This document shows positions 7,942 through 16,695 of a DNA stretch of 33,089 nt, piece by piece (within the stretch, counting starts at the first letter, position 1; every line of letters begins with the position of its first letter). A program made the position numbers and the translations under genes. Under the pieces are notes generated by a model that ran no database searches, was not told where the DNA came from, and was given only the letters and a program-made list of their open reading frames with translations. The stretch is from an uncultured Acetatifactor sp. (GTDB lineage: Bacteria; Bacillota; Clostridia; Lachnospirales; Lachnospiraceae), in NCBI GenBank assembly GCA_910580225.1, contig CAJTXE010000019.1, positions 1 to 33,089 on the forward strand, written 5' to 3'.

Positions 7942-8604
7942 TTAAAACCGCAATTCCCGTATATTCTGCAGCGTCTCCCCGTAGGGCCTGTCTTTGCCGA
8001 AAAGAAGGGTGGTACCCAGCACAAAGCCCTTCACACCCTTGGGGGCATATTCCAGAATCTTGTCTGCACTGCAGGCTCCGTCCCAGTAGATTTCGAAGTC
8101 CATGTCTTCCTTCATGGCAAGGAGTTTGGTGATTTTCTTGCCTACATAAGGAAGATACATCTGTCCTGCATTGCCGGGGTTTACGGACATAACCAACACC
8201 TTCTTCACGATCCGCAGCATCTCCATCACCGTTTCCACAGAAGTGCCGGGATTGATGGCTATGCCGGGAATCATGCCCGCGTTGATAATGGCCTGGAGGG
8301 TGGTGGAAGGGTGGTATTCGGCCTCCGGGTGAATATAGACAGTGTCACCCTCCCGCAGACATTCCAGGAAAATCGCAATGCGGTTGTTGGGATGCTCTAT
8401 CATCAGGTGCACATCCAACGGTTTTGATGCTGCAGATGCGATATAACGCATGTCGTTTAAGGACATGGCAAAATTCGGTACATAGCGTCCGTCCATTATG
8501 TCGATGTGGAAGGAATCGATGCCGCCTTCCTCCAGGTTCCTCACTTCCTGCTCCAAATGTCCGTAGTCGGCACACATCATGGAGGCTGTCAATTCAAAAT
8601 TCAC
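7942..8604 (-). CDS. Ribulose-phosphate 3-epimerase family protein (AlsE/Rpe-like)
   Basis: A 220-residue (beta/alpha)8 protein of the Rpe family, which epimerises C3 of ketose phosphates. Family motifs in order: SMMCADYGHLEQEV, HIDIMDGRYVPNFAMS (metal-binding His and Asp), LDVHLMI (metal His), GIAINPGTS, VMSVNPGNAGQ and WDGACS, which carries the fourth metal-ligand Asp. In classical Rpe the last motif is VDGG; DGxC is closer to D-allulose-6-phosphate 3-epimerase-like proteins, so the substrate may not be ribulose-5-phosphate. The start is GTG at 8604 with AGAGG seven bases upstream. It lies between the DUF4422 gene (30 bases upstream) and the arabinofuranosidase (33 bases downstream), suggesting a role in pentose or rare-sugar catabolism. 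Confidence 0.85.
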   Translation of the reverse strand: MNFELTASMMCADYGHLEQEVRNLEEGGIDSFHIDIMDGRYVPNFAMSLNDMRYIASAASKPLDVHLMIEHPNNRIAIFLECLREGDTVYIHPEAEYHPSTTLQAIINAGMIPGIAINPGTSVETVMEMLRIVKKVLVMSVNPGNAGQMYLPYVGKKITKLLAMKEDMDFEIYWDGACSADKILEYAPKGVKGFVLGTTLLFGKDRPYGETLQNIRELRF

Positions 8605-8634
8605 CTTTTTTCCTCTTTTCTCTATCTGCTTATA

Positions 8635-9705
8635 TCATTGCAGGAAATTTTTATCTGCATAAACCACCTTATATTGATCTCTATGATAATCAAAATAAAA
8701 TGTAATCAGCCGCTCCGCCAGAAAGCCCGGATAGCGGTTGCAATATTTATCCTCTTTCATCCCCTGATGCTGTTCTGCTGCTTCCAATATGGGAAACAGC
8801 CACTGGCACAGTTGATCCAGGACATGCTTTCTCATAATGAACATATTACAGGGTGAATACAAACTCTCCCTGAAAAACCTCCTGGCCGCCTCATAGTCTG
8901 CCGGATTGTTTTCTCTCATATATTCCATTACAAAATCCCAGTCTGCCGGGTCGTGCCTCTGTCTGTAGTTATCTTCCAGATTCGGAGCAACATAAAGCGG
9001 AACCGGTAAAATAACATCAATCTCATGATAAATCATCCTGTCCAACCAGTCATCCGGTAATAAAAAGTGCCGCCTGTAATGCACCAGTCCGACGATTTCC
9101 TGCTGAGCATTTTTCCAAATCCAATATAACGCCGTCAATTCACAATACTGTTTGTTTTTCAGAGAAATATTATCACCGGTATCATCAAATGCCGCAGCAT
9201 CCCTGAGACGTTCTTCCGTAAGCGCTGCTCCCACCTGTATAATCCGTTCCTCCGGTCTCAGCACATAAACCTCCTGCAGCGGCGCATCCAATACAGACGA
9301 TGCAACATAAATTCTGGCATGAACGCTTTGTTGCGGAATCTTTTCTTCCATCTTTCGGAAAACAACACCTTTTGCCTCAAATACCTTCCGCACGTATTCA
9401 TTTCTGAGGCGGGAGTCCAATGCCACATCAACCGGATAAACAGATTGCATGCCCAATGCTCTCAGTTCTTCGCTTATCTTTTTGTGATATATCCCCCTGG
9501 TTGCCATGTATACAGGGTAGGCGGGATTCAATTTTAGATTTTCTCTGATTGCTTTTACCGGAATTCCGTCAATCTCCGGTTCATTCTCAGACAGTTCGTC
9601 TACAAGAAACGCCTCTACCACAGTATCCGGATAAAGAAAAGTAACATACTCCTTAAAAGTCCTTCCTCTGGAATGTGCACCCACAATATAAATATGTTTC
9701 TCCAT
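8635..9705 (-). CDS. DUF4422 putative glycosyltransferase with N-terminal Rossmann-like module
   Basis: A 356-residue protein in two parts. Residues 1-110 form a small alpha/beta module starting KHIYIVGAHSRGRTFKEYV and continuing into AFLVDEL and IDGIPVKAI. From about residue 125 it is DUF4422, with the diagnostic blocks VGAALTEER, DDTGDNISLKNKQYCELTAL, YWIWKN, GLVHYRRHF and a C-terminal AERLITFYF. DUF4422 occurs in capsule and LPS clusters and is regarded as glycosyltransferase-like; its exact reaction is unknown to me. The gene is a paralogue of the next one upstream (9756..10886), with the same layout. Start ATG 9705 behind AGGGGAGAGG. No signal peptide or membrane helix, so cytoplasmic. 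Confidence 0.85.
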   Translation of the reverse strand: MEKHIYIVGAHSRGRTFKEYVTFLYPDTVVEAFLVDELSENEPEIDGIPVKAIRENLKLNPAYPVYMATRGIYHKKISEELRALGMQSVYPVDVALDSRLRNEYVRKVFEAKGVVFRKMEEKIPQQSVHARIYVASSVLDAPLQEVYVLRPEERIIQVGAALTEERLRDAAAFDDTGDNISLKNKQYCELTALYWIWKNAQQEIVGLVHYRRHFLLPDDWLDRMIYHEIDVILPVPLYVAPNLEDNYRQRHDPADWDFVMEYMRENNPADYEAARRFFRESLYSPCNMFIMRKHVLDQLCQWLFPILEAAEQHQGMKEDKYCNRYPGFLAERLITFYFDYHRDQYKVVYADKNFLQ

Positions 9706-9755
9706 AAAATCCTCTCCCCTGTATATGCTGCATATCCCTGCAGGAATCTGTCTCT

Positions 9756-10886
9756 TCAGCCTGCCAGAAAATGCTTTCTCGCATGCACAATTTTGTAGTC
9801 TGCTTCATGATGTAAAAAATAGATTGACAACAGCCTTTCCGCCAGGAAACCAATATAACGGTTTTGATAGATATCTTCTTTTCTTCCGCACTTTTCTCCG
9901 CAATACGCTAAAATGGGAAACAGCCAGGCACAATAATCATCCAATATCTCTTTTCTTGCGACAAACATATTGTAGGCATAATAGTATACACCCTTTTGCA
10001 GCCTATCTGCAGCGTCATAATACTCCGGCGCCAGTTTCCGGACTGCCTCCAACATGATCTCCCAGTCTTCCGCACAGTGATCATGCAGATATGCCGCCCT
10101 TACATTGGGAAAATTCAAGATCGGTATCGTCAGCACTACGTCTATATCAGACTGCTCCAGTTTAGCCAGCTTCATCCCGTCCAGATCGAAGTGTCTTCTA
10201 TAATGGCACAGTCCCGCATATCTTGAACGAATATCGTTCTTCCATATCCAGTATAATGCCGTAAGTTCACAGTACTCCCGGTTTTTCACAGAAATGTTTT
10301 CCCCTGTGTCGTCTCTGATTTCACATATTTTGTTATCCGTCAGCGCAGCTCCAACCTGAATCGGCGTCTCCCATTCATATACGGATACATCCTCTCTAAG
10401 CGCTCTGTCCACATGGCACTTTGCCATATATACAGCCGAACCGGCCGCCTGCAGCGTATCCGGCAATTTCTCAAGTTCCTCCTCCAGCGTAAGGTACTTC
10501 TTTCCCTGTTTCAGACACAAATCCCGATAATAATTCCCCCTGATATCACTCCACAGATCACTTTCAAAAGTCAGCGGGACAATATTGGAAAATCCTTCTG
10601 TATGCAGAGTCTCCATTATTTCCTCAAAATATCTTTCCAGAACAGCAACCAAAACCAGCCCATCTCTGTATACTTCTTTTCCCTCCGCTACAGTAATTAC
10701 CGGGATTCCCATAAGGGTGTCCGGATTCCCCTGTTTTTCAGATACCAGGAAAGCGTCCACTGTAAGTCGGTAAGGATCCCCCATCAGACAGTTGGCTACC
10801 TCGTTCGCTACAATCCTTGCACCATAGATCACAATCTGCCTGCTCTGTTTTAACCGTTCCACGGTTTCCTTTGCATAATACATCAT
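9756..10886 (-). CDS. DUF4422 putative glycosyltransferase with N-terminal Rossmann-like module, paralogue
   Basis: A 376-residue paralogue of its downstream neighbour. The N-terminal module reads QIVIYGARIVANEVANCLM, then DAFLVSEKQG and LMGIPVITVAEG, with the glycine motif worn to YGARIVA. The DUF4422 part carries VGAALTDNK, DDTGENISVKNREYCELTAL, YWIWKN, GLCHYRRHF and NMFVARKEILDDYCAWLFPI. Two adjacent DUF4422 genes suggest duplication followed by divergence, perhaps adding two different sugars. Start ATG 10886, where GAGGAG lies five bases upstream. The gene is separated by about 50 bases from each neighbour and has no promoter of its own that I can see. Confidence 0.85.
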   Translation of the reverse strand: MMYYAKETVERLKQSRQIVIYGARIVANEVANCLMGDPYRLTVDAFLVSEKQGNPDTLMGIPVITVAEGKEVYRDGLVLVAVLERYFEEIMETLHTEGFSNIVPLTFESDLWSDIRGNYYRDLCLKQGKKYLTLEEELEKLPDTLQAAGSAVYMAKCHVDRALREDVSVYEWETPIQVGAALTDNKICEIRDDTGENISVKNREYCELTALYWIWKNDIRSRYAGLCHYRRHFDLDGMKLAKLEQSDIDVVLTIPILNFPNVRAAYLHDHCAEDWEIMLEAVRKLAPEYYDAADRLQKGVYYYAYNMFVARKEILDDYCAWLFPILAYCGEKCGRKEDIYQNRYIGFLAERLLSIYFLHHEADYKIVHARKHFLAG

Positions 10887-10934
10887 TCACTCCTCAATCT
10901 TTTTGCAATGCATGTCTGCAGATTCTTCTGCGGA

Positions 10935-12491
10935 TTACGGTTCCAAGTCTGTCAGGCTCTTTCGCTGCCTTTCTCTGTCACGCAGAACTTCCTCGTATAT
11001 TCCTGCTATCTCCATTGCATTGCGTTCTTTTGTATAGGTATCATAAGCATGCTCCTGTCCTGCCAATGCAATTACCGCAGCCGGCTCCGGATTTTCCATA
11101 ACATAGGCTATTTTATCTGCCAAAGCGCTGTAATCACCCCTGCGGTATAACATACCGGTCCTGCCATCCTGAATTAATTCAGGGGTTGCCCCGGTATCTG
11201 CGCCTATGACAAGACAACCTGCCAATTGCGCCTCCACGGTCACCCGGCCAAATGGTTCCGCCTCGGAACAGACCACCGCAACATCCGTCTGGGCATAGAA
11301 TTCCCGTATCTCCTCCTGTCTTCCTAAAAAAGATACGTATTCCTCCAATCGGTATTCTTTTACCAGGCCTTCAAGTGCCGTCAAGTCTTCGTTTTTTCCT
11401 TTTCCGATAAAACGAATCACAAAATCCCTGTACCCTCTCTGCTTTAAAACCTTTGCCGCTTCGATCAGTTCTCTCTGCCCCTTATGTTCTGCCACTGCTC
11501 CCACCATAGTGATTACAAACGGAAACGTATTTTTTAATACCGGCCTGTTTATATAGTAATTCTCAATCGATACGCCGTCATATACCACCTGTACCCTGTC
11601 CGAATCCAGTTTATCCATACATGTTTTTATGTACTTTGATACTGCCAAAATACGGTCAGATTGATTTATAAGCCCCATCGCTCTCTCCGGATCCGCAAAG
11701 TCAAAGCCCTGGATACGAATATTCTCCCGCAGATGCCATACCACCGGGATATCCATCCGATGTGCGGCAACCGCCCCTACATAGGTATACGTTGTGTTAT
11801 TATGAACAATCTTCACCTGGTATTTTTCGATCAGATGCGCAATCTTTTCTATGGCCTCTTTATTTCCGGCCAAGGCAGCTTCCTTTTCTCTCCGCTCCGG
11901 CTTCTTCCGAAGACAGGCCCAATGCTCCGAAGCAATATATGTATATTCGATTTCTCTCTTTTCCAGTACCGGTTCTCCATTGCCGTATTCCGGCAATATG
12001 ACAAGAGATGACATCCCATATTTCCGCAGCTCAACACACAAATCTGCCATACACAAAAATGCTCCGGAAGAAGAATTATTGTCAGATGCCATAAACAGAA
12101 GATCAATCTTTTTCTGCCGAACAGGATGGCGGGAAGCAAACTCCAGCATATACCGCTGCTCCATCCCATGATACAGCATCTGATCTATGGGTACTGCATT
12201 TTGAAAGCGGTATTCTGACAATCTATCTGCTATCTCCTTCTGCAGCTCCGGCATTGTCGCTATGATTACAAGCGCAGATTCCCTATACGGAAGCAGCTCC
12301 TCTATTCCGAAAACCGGTTCTCCGCAATACAGCTGCTCTCTCCCCTTTTTCGAAACGGCAAACCCTGTCATCCGGTTGTGAAAAGACATCATCTTCAACC
12401 ATTTACAGACAAGACTGCCTACCATACCCGCCCCATAGACGATAATATGATCATATAATTTTATTTTCCCGATAAATTCAGTTTCGTCCAT
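10935..12491 (-). CDS. GT4-family glycosyltransferase with N-terminal Rossmann-like module
   Basis: A 518-residue protein. Residues 1-120 are the recurrent small module (HIIVYGAGMVGSLVCKWLKM, then VFGIEELL and ALVIIATMPELQ). From about 128 a GT-B glycosyltransferase begins (KIDLLFMASDNNSSSGAFLC), with the donor domain typical of family GT4: PFVITMVGAVAEHKGQRELI, FIGKG, VSFLGRQEEIREFYAQTDV, then SEAEPFGRVTVEAQLAGCLV, in which E-P-F-G-R-x-x-x-E is the EX7E nucleotide-sugar motif. It should transfer a sugar from a nucleotide donor with retention of configuration. The ATG overlaps the stop of the upstream GT2 gene (TAATG), so the two are translationally coupled. AAAGGA precedes the start. Confidence 0.9.
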   Translation of the reverse strand: MDETEFIGKIKLYDHIIVYGAGMVGSLVCKWLKMMSFHNRMTGFAVSKKGREQLYCGEPVFGIEELLPYRESALVIIATMPELQKEIADRLSEYRFQNAVPIDQMLYHGMEQRYMLEFASRHPVRQKKIDLLFMASDNNSSSGAFLCMADLCVELRKYGMSSLVILPEYGNGEPVLEKREIEYTYIASEHWACLRKKPERREKEAALAGNKEAIEKIAHLIEKYQVKIVHNNTTYTYVGAVAAHRMDIPVVWHLRENIRIQGFDFADPERAMGLINQSDRILAVSKYIKTCMDKLDSDRVQVVYDGVSIENYYINRPVLKNTFPFVITMVGAVAEHKGQRELIEAAKVLKQRGYRDFVIRFIGKGKNEDLTALEGLVKEYRLEEYVSFLGRQEEIREFYAQTDVAVVCSEAEPFGRVTVEAQLAGCLVIGADTGATPELIQDGRTGMLYRRGDYSALADKIAYVMENPEPAAVIALAGQEHAYDTYTKERNAMEIAGIYEEVLRDRERQRKSLTDLEP

Positions 12492-13624
12492 TACGTTTCC
12501 TTTATTTCACTTAAAATCTCATAAACAATATCTTCCAGAGAAATAATCTTACATAGGGCCTTTTTGCTGATCTGCTCCTTCACTTCGCTGAAATAGGTAA
12601 CCGCTGTTACCACCACCGCGTCTACCTCCCACAATACCTGATCAGGCTGATAAACCGGTATGCCGCACTTCAGATTCTGGGCGTTCCTGTCAACCCCATA
12701 CACAATGCTGATTGCAGAATCCTTTAATTCATCATATAATCTCTGCCCCAAATATCCCATACCGTAAACGGCAATTCTATGATACCCCTTTCGCTGAAAA
12801 TAAGAACTGAATTCCAGGCCTCTTTGCTTCAAGGCCAGCCAGTTATTCGCAGTCTGATATAACAGGAAATGTTTATCCGAGCTGTTTTTCCAATTTAAAA
12901 TCATCTCATCTTTCCCGTCGGACAAAGACTCATTTCCGAAATGATGTACGTGTTCCCGCAGAATCTCCTGGGTTTCCAGCTGAAACTGTCTCCTGTTTTT
13001 TGCAGCTCCGCTGACTCCTGACATATCATAACAACTGATTATGAGGGGCATATAGGTACATTTTACCTGTCGGCCGACAGAGGATACCAGCCATTCAAAA
13101 TCTGCCCGAATGGAGTACTGCTCCCTAAAATAATGATTTACCAGCGTCTTTCCCGGTGCAAAAACAGATTGGTGACACGGCATCTCGCCATTAAACAAAC
13201 TTTGAACCAATCTTTGTTCCAATCCGGAATAATCACTGGTGATACAGGATCCATCCGGATATATACTGCAGATATTTCCATAATAAATGGCAGTAGTATC
13301 ATTTATCATATAAGCGGCTGCATTTTCCAGCACATGATTATCGTAAAAAAGATCTCCCGCATTCAAAAAGAAAATATAATCACCGGACGCTCTCGTTATG
13401 CCCCGGTTCATTGCATTGTATATCCCTCGATCCTTTTCACTGAAAATGTTGACCTTGGGAAATATCGAATATTCCTTTAAAATATCTGCTGTTCCGTCCG
13501 AAGAATCTCCGTCAATTATCAAAAATTCCACATTTGAATAGGTCTGACTGAGTACACTTTCTATTGTCTTTTTTACTCTGTCTTTATCATTAAAACATAC
13601 CATTATCACTGTGAATTTTAACAT
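12491..13624 (-). CDS. GT2-family glycosyltransferase with C-terminal Rossmann-like module
   Basis: A 377-residue protein from the ATG at 13624, which has AGGGG six bases upstream; the in-frame TTG at 13642 has no ribosome site. Residues 1-215 are a GT-A transferase close to WcaA/WcaE-type enzymes: FTVIMVCFNDKDRVKKTIES, IDGDSSDGTADIL, KDRGIYNAMNRGI and FFLNAGDLFYDN. After a linker comes the C-terminal module: NNWLALKQRGLEFSSYFQRK, then HRIAVYGMGYLGQRLYDELK, YGVDRNA, VDAVVVTAVTYFSEV and IISLEDIVYEI. That tail is strikingly similar to the free-standing protein at 16696..17184, sharing RIAxYGMxYxG, YGxDRNA, EVDAVVVT and IISLxDI. The gene overlaps the downstream GT4 gene by one base and follows the next GT4 gene by 14 bases. 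Confidence 0.9.
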   Translation of the reverse strand: MLKFTVIMVCFNDKDRVKKTIESVLSQTYSNVEFLIIDGDSSDGTADILKEYSIFPKVNIFSEKDRGIYNAMNRGITRASGDYIFFLNAGDLFYDNHVLENAAAYMINDTTAIYYGNICSIYPDGSCITSDYSGLEQRLVQSLFNGEMPCHQSVFAPGKTLVNHYFREQYSIRADFEWLVSSVGRQVKCTYMPLIISCYDMSGVSGAAKNRRQFQLETQEILREHVHHFGNESLSDGKDEMILNWKNSSDKHFLLYQTANNWLALKQRGLEFSSYFQRKGYHRIAVYGMGYLGQRLYDELKDSAISIVYGVDRNAQNLKCGIPVYQPDQVLWEVDAVVVTAVTYFSEVKEQISKKALCKIISLEDIVYEILSEIKET

Positions 13625-13638
13625 TTCTGCCCCTACTC

Positions 13639-15171
13639 TCAAGCTATGATAAAAATATTCTCCATGATCTCCATATTCTTATCTTCCAGATATGCAACCG
13701 CCTCCTGCTGTCCTTTCACAAAACTGATCAAAACCGCCACATTTTCCCGTATCTCCATTTCTTCCTTCCCGATTACGCTGATCCCATCTATGGAATTGCT
13801 TCTGTTTTGATCTACAAAAGCCATGATTTCCAGATCTTCGATCCAGTATTTGAAAATAAGTCTGGTCAGTCTGCCCCATCTCCCGGCTCCCCATATATAG
13901 CACTGTTTTCCTGCAATATTTTCCTTTATCTGATATAAATACAGCAATCTGTCATATGTAAGGCGAATATCTTCCTGGTCTGATCCTGCCCGTTCCATCT
14001 GCCTTACCAGCCGTAAGATTTCCCCCTCACAGCCTGCCATATTCCACATCCGCTTATCCTCTCCAGCCCTTTCCAACATCTCATCATATAACCCCTGCAG
14101 CTGTTCCCTGACGGCTCCTGCGGAAAAACAGGCTTCGTAGGTTCTCTGCTCTCCGGCAAGGATACCGCTCACTTTCCCGGTTTCCGAATCGTCCAGAAAA
14201 CGCTCAATGGCCTCTGCCAGCTCTCCTGCGGAATATCCACGGGACAAATATGCATTCTCCCCATCTGTCAAAATCTCCGGAATACCTGCAACCGGTGTGG
14301 AAATGACAGGAATATTACAGGAAACGGCTTCCACAACAGACGCCGGAAAAGATTCCCTCCTGCTTCCGCAGATAAAAACATCTATCTCACCGAAGAATTC
14401 CTTCATATTGTCAATAAATCCCGCCAGCTGCACCCAATCCTGCAGTTGATGACGCTGCATGTACGCCCTGCAGCCTGCAGCATAAGGAAGGTCATCCTCC
14501 CCTGCAAGTATCAACCGAATTTTCCTGCCCTTCTTCACCACAAGTTCAACTGCCTTAATAATCTCTAACTGGTTTTTATACTCACAGATAAGACCTGCTC
14601 CCCCTATTACAACAGGAAATTTCTCTCCTGATCTTTGTTTTTGGATTCCGATCTCATCATATACTCTGACACACTTTCCCCGGCAATTCAAGTATTTCAT
14701 CCATTTATTCAGATAAAATTCGGAATCGCAGGAAACATACCGGGGAAAAACATCGGGACAAGGCACACGCCACTCCCACTCTTCCAGGGAATAAATGTTC
14801 ATAACATGAGGAATCCCGTATTTCCTGGATATATATTCCACAACGGGATTGATCTGGACACTGTGTAAAATATCGATTCTTTCTTGTGTTACAAAATGCT
14901 CTATTTTCTCAAAATCCCGCTTATAATCGACCAGATTGACGGACCGAATGGCAATTGCCGCATCATAAGCGAATCCTCGATATTCCAAACCAGATATTTC
15001 ACATTTTCTTCGGAGTTTTTCATTCACCTTCCCCGCTTTGTCACAGGGCAAAACTGCGATGACATTATGCCTGGAGCCCATAAGCAGTGCCTGCATAAAC
15101 AGCGTATGGTCTGCTCCTCCCAGATAATCCGATGACACGCTAAAAAAGTAAGCGATATTCAGCGCTTTCAT
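13639..15171 (-). CDS. GT4-family glycosyltransferase with C-terminal Rossmann-like module
   Basis: A 510-residue protein. The N-terminal 370 residues are a GT-B glycosyltransferase: LNIAYFFSVSSDYLGGADHT at the start, PVVIGGAGLICEYKNQLEII and LILAGEDDLPYA in the donor domain, then CGSRRESFPASVVEAVSCNI, where E-S-F-P-x-x-x-x-E is the GT4 EX7E motif. A helical linker leads to the recurrent module at about 415-510: QCYIWGAGRWGRLTRLIFKY, IMAFVDQNR, IDGISVIGKEE and VAVLISFV. The layout mirrors the GT4 at 10935..12491, but with the module at the other end. Start ATG 15171 with TTGAGGT upstream. It lies 14 bases before the GT2 gene. Confidence 0.9.
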   Translation of the reverse strand: MKALNIAYFFSVSSDYLGGADHTLFMQALLMGSRHNVIAVLPCDKAGKVNEKLRRKCEISGLEYRGFAYDAAIAIRSVNLVDYKRDFEKIEHFVTQERIDILHSVQINPVVEYISRKYGIPHVMNIYSLEEWEWRVPCPDVFPRYVSCDSEFYLNKWMKYLNCRGKCVRVYDEIGIQKQRSGEKFPVVIGGAGLICEYKNQLEIIKAVELVVKKGRKIRLILAGEDDLPYAAGCRAYMQRHQLQDWVQLAGFIDNMKEFFGEIDVFICGSRRESFPASVVEAVSCNIPVISTPVAGIPEILTDGENAYLSRGYSAGELAEAIERFLDDSETGKVSGILAGEQRTYEACFSAGAVREQLQGLYDEMLERAGEDKRMWNMAGCEGEILRLVRQMERAGSDQEDIRLTYDRLLYLYQIKENIAGKQCYIWGAGRWGRLTRLIFKYWIEDLEIMAFVDQNRSNSIDGISVIGKEEMEIRENVAVLISFVKGQQEAVAYLEDKNMEIMENIFIIA

Positions 15172-15229
15172 AGTACCTCAATTCTCCCGTCTGCCGCGTC
15201 AAACCGCATTCCTGTCAAACATACTCCAG

Positions 15230-15553
15230 TTAAAAAAACAGCATATGTACCCTGCCAATCCCTTTGCTCCGCAGGATTCGGTACATTTCATCCATATAGC
15301 CCCCGCTGACCAGAAAGATTGCCTCCGGATACCGTTTCCAGGCCTCTTCCACATCATAAACAGGCACATTTTCCACGCTGGTACCCTGCATTTTCTCACT
15401 GGAATCGCAGAAAGCAGCCACATTCTCCTTTACACCATTGCGTTCCAGATAGTGAAGAATCTTCTTACCATACATTCCCGCACCGAAAATAATGATCTCC
15501 TGCTTCTCTTTTAACAAAGCATCATCATACAGAATACTTCCTATATATTCCAT
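15230..15553 (-). CDS. Free-standing Rossmann-like module, small hypothetical protein
   Basis: About 107 residues from the ATG at 15553, which has GGGGG a few bases upstream; two earlier in-frame ATGs reach 15568 just after the previous stop. It consists of little more than the recurrent module: EIIIFGAGMYGKKILHYLER, VAAFCDSSEKMQG, VPVYDVEEAWKRYPEAIFLV and IGRVHMLFF. It has no catalytic domain. The G-x-G-x-x-G loop after the first strand resembles a nucleotide- or dinucleotide-binding Rossmann fold, but at about 100 residues it is only half of one. It immediately follows the methyltransferase gene (nearly overlapping). I do not know its function; a partner or adaptor for enzymes of the cluster is a guess. 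Confidence 0.75.
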   Translation of the reverse strand: MEYIGSILYDDALLKEKQEIIIFGAGMYGKKILHYLERNGVKENVAAFCDSSEKMQGTSVENVPVYDVEEAWKRYPEAIFLVSGGYMDEMYRILRSKGIGRVHMLFF

Positions 15554-15569
15554 AAGTACCCCCATCATG

Positions 15570-16682
15570 TTATTTCTTTTTTAAAACCGCAGAAATAATT
15601 ACGGGATAGTCATCATCATCCCCGGCAAAATCTTCTTCCTGCAAATCCTCACAACATAGACCATACAGCAATGCCGCTGCCGTCTTCACATTACCATGGG
15701 AAGAAATCTCCACATTTTCTTCACCAAACAGCGGTACGAACAACTTCCGCATGGCATCCACATGGAAGCCGTAACAGCTTCCCCAACGGTCCGCATCATA
15801 CCGGGAAACCTGAGAAATACCGGAAACCGTAATGAGCGCTGTACCGCCCTTCTTCAACATTCTGTATATATTTTTTGCTGCGTTCTGAATATCAAAAATA
15901 AACATCAATGTCTGTGTAATGATCGCACAATCATATCTGTCCTCAAAGATTCCTTCTCCTGTAGCCAAATCTCCCTTTATGGCATTCTGCCCTATGCCCT
16001 CCACATGCAGGATATAGGCCTTATCCACATGCTCCCCGCCATAACGCATGGTATAAGTATCCTCAGCAATTTCCATACAGCTGCCATATATCAGATCTTT
16101 ATTTTGCTCCAGGAATCTTTCGATATAATACCTGTCCACCGCCGTCCCTCTGTCCGTACCGAACAGCCTGCTCAAAGGCTCACATGGCATTCCGGCAATC
16201 ATATCAATCAGCGGATTTTCTTTCCGGACCCGTTCTCTTCTTACCTCTTTTGCAATCTCTCTTAACTGTTCATAGCTTTGGACCGGATAGGTTTTCCCTG
16301 CTGCAGAACGATATATGATTTCTGCCCCTGCAGCTTCCAGCTGTCCTGACGGAAACAATTCTTCCTCGTCCTGATGAAATGGAGGAAGCGCCACTCCGAA
16401 GACAATTCTGTCTTGGTCTATTCCCAACTCGTACAGTTGTTTCCACATGGCCGGAAACTGGTATGACAGCAGGATAATCTGCATATCCTGTTCCAGAATC
16501 TCTTCTGCCTCCCTGGGAGTACAAACAATTCTTTCCGGATCATTTTTCCAGATATCCTGTGAATCTTTCCTGATCTGCGCCGCTTTATTGTCAAGGTAAC
16601 CTGCTATCTCATAATGAGTCTGTATATATGTTTCTTTTTCCTTGTACAGGTTTCCTAAGCCAAAGATTAAGACTCGCTGCAT
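15570..16682 (-). CDS. SAM-dependent methyltransferase with N-terminal Rossmann-like module
   Basis: A 370-residue protein. Residues 1-105 are the GLGN-type variant of the recurrent module (RVLIFGLGNLYKEKETYI, then YEIAGYLDNK and IILLSYQFPAMWKQLYELGI). From about 190 it resembles class I methyltransferases of the Methyltransf_11 type: CMEIAEDTYTMRYGG in the cofactor-loop position, IKGDLATG, DCAIITQTLMFIFDIQNAAK, YRMLKKGGTALITVSGISQV and GFHVDAMRKLF. The glycine-rich SAM loop is not the usual GxGxG. This architecture is found in glycan clusters where it may methylate a sugar or a lipid/peptide acceptor; the substrate is unknown. Start ATG 16682. It is followed one base after its stop by the small module gene. 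Confidence 0.8.
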   Translation of the reverse strand: MQRVLIFGLGNLYKEKETYIQTHYEIAGYLDNKAAQIRKDSQDIWKNDPERIVCTPREAEEILEQDMQIILLSYQFPAMWKQLYELGIDQDRIVFGVALPPFHQDEEELFPSGQLEAAGAEIIYRSAAGKTYPVQSYEQLREIAKEVRRERVRKENPLIDMIAGMPCEPLSRLFGTDRGTAVDRYYIERFLEQNKDLIYGSCMEIAEDTYTMRYGGEHVDKAYILHVEGIGQNAIKGDLATGEGIFEDRYDCAIITQTLMFIFDIQNAAKNIYRMLKKGGTALITVSGISQVSRYDADRWGSCYGFHVDAMRKLFVPLFGEENVEISSHGNVKTAAALLYGLCCEDLQEEDFAGDDDDYPVIISAVLKKK

Positions 16683-16695
16683 ATTTCTGCCTCAC

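Noticed and set aside
6571..8427. Long plus-strand open frame of 618 codons opposite the GH51 and epimerase genes
   Set aside because: It lies antisense to two well-recognised genes, has a His/Arg/Pro/Ile-rich composition with no family motif, and no ribosome site; it is an open frame produced by the codon use of the real genes.
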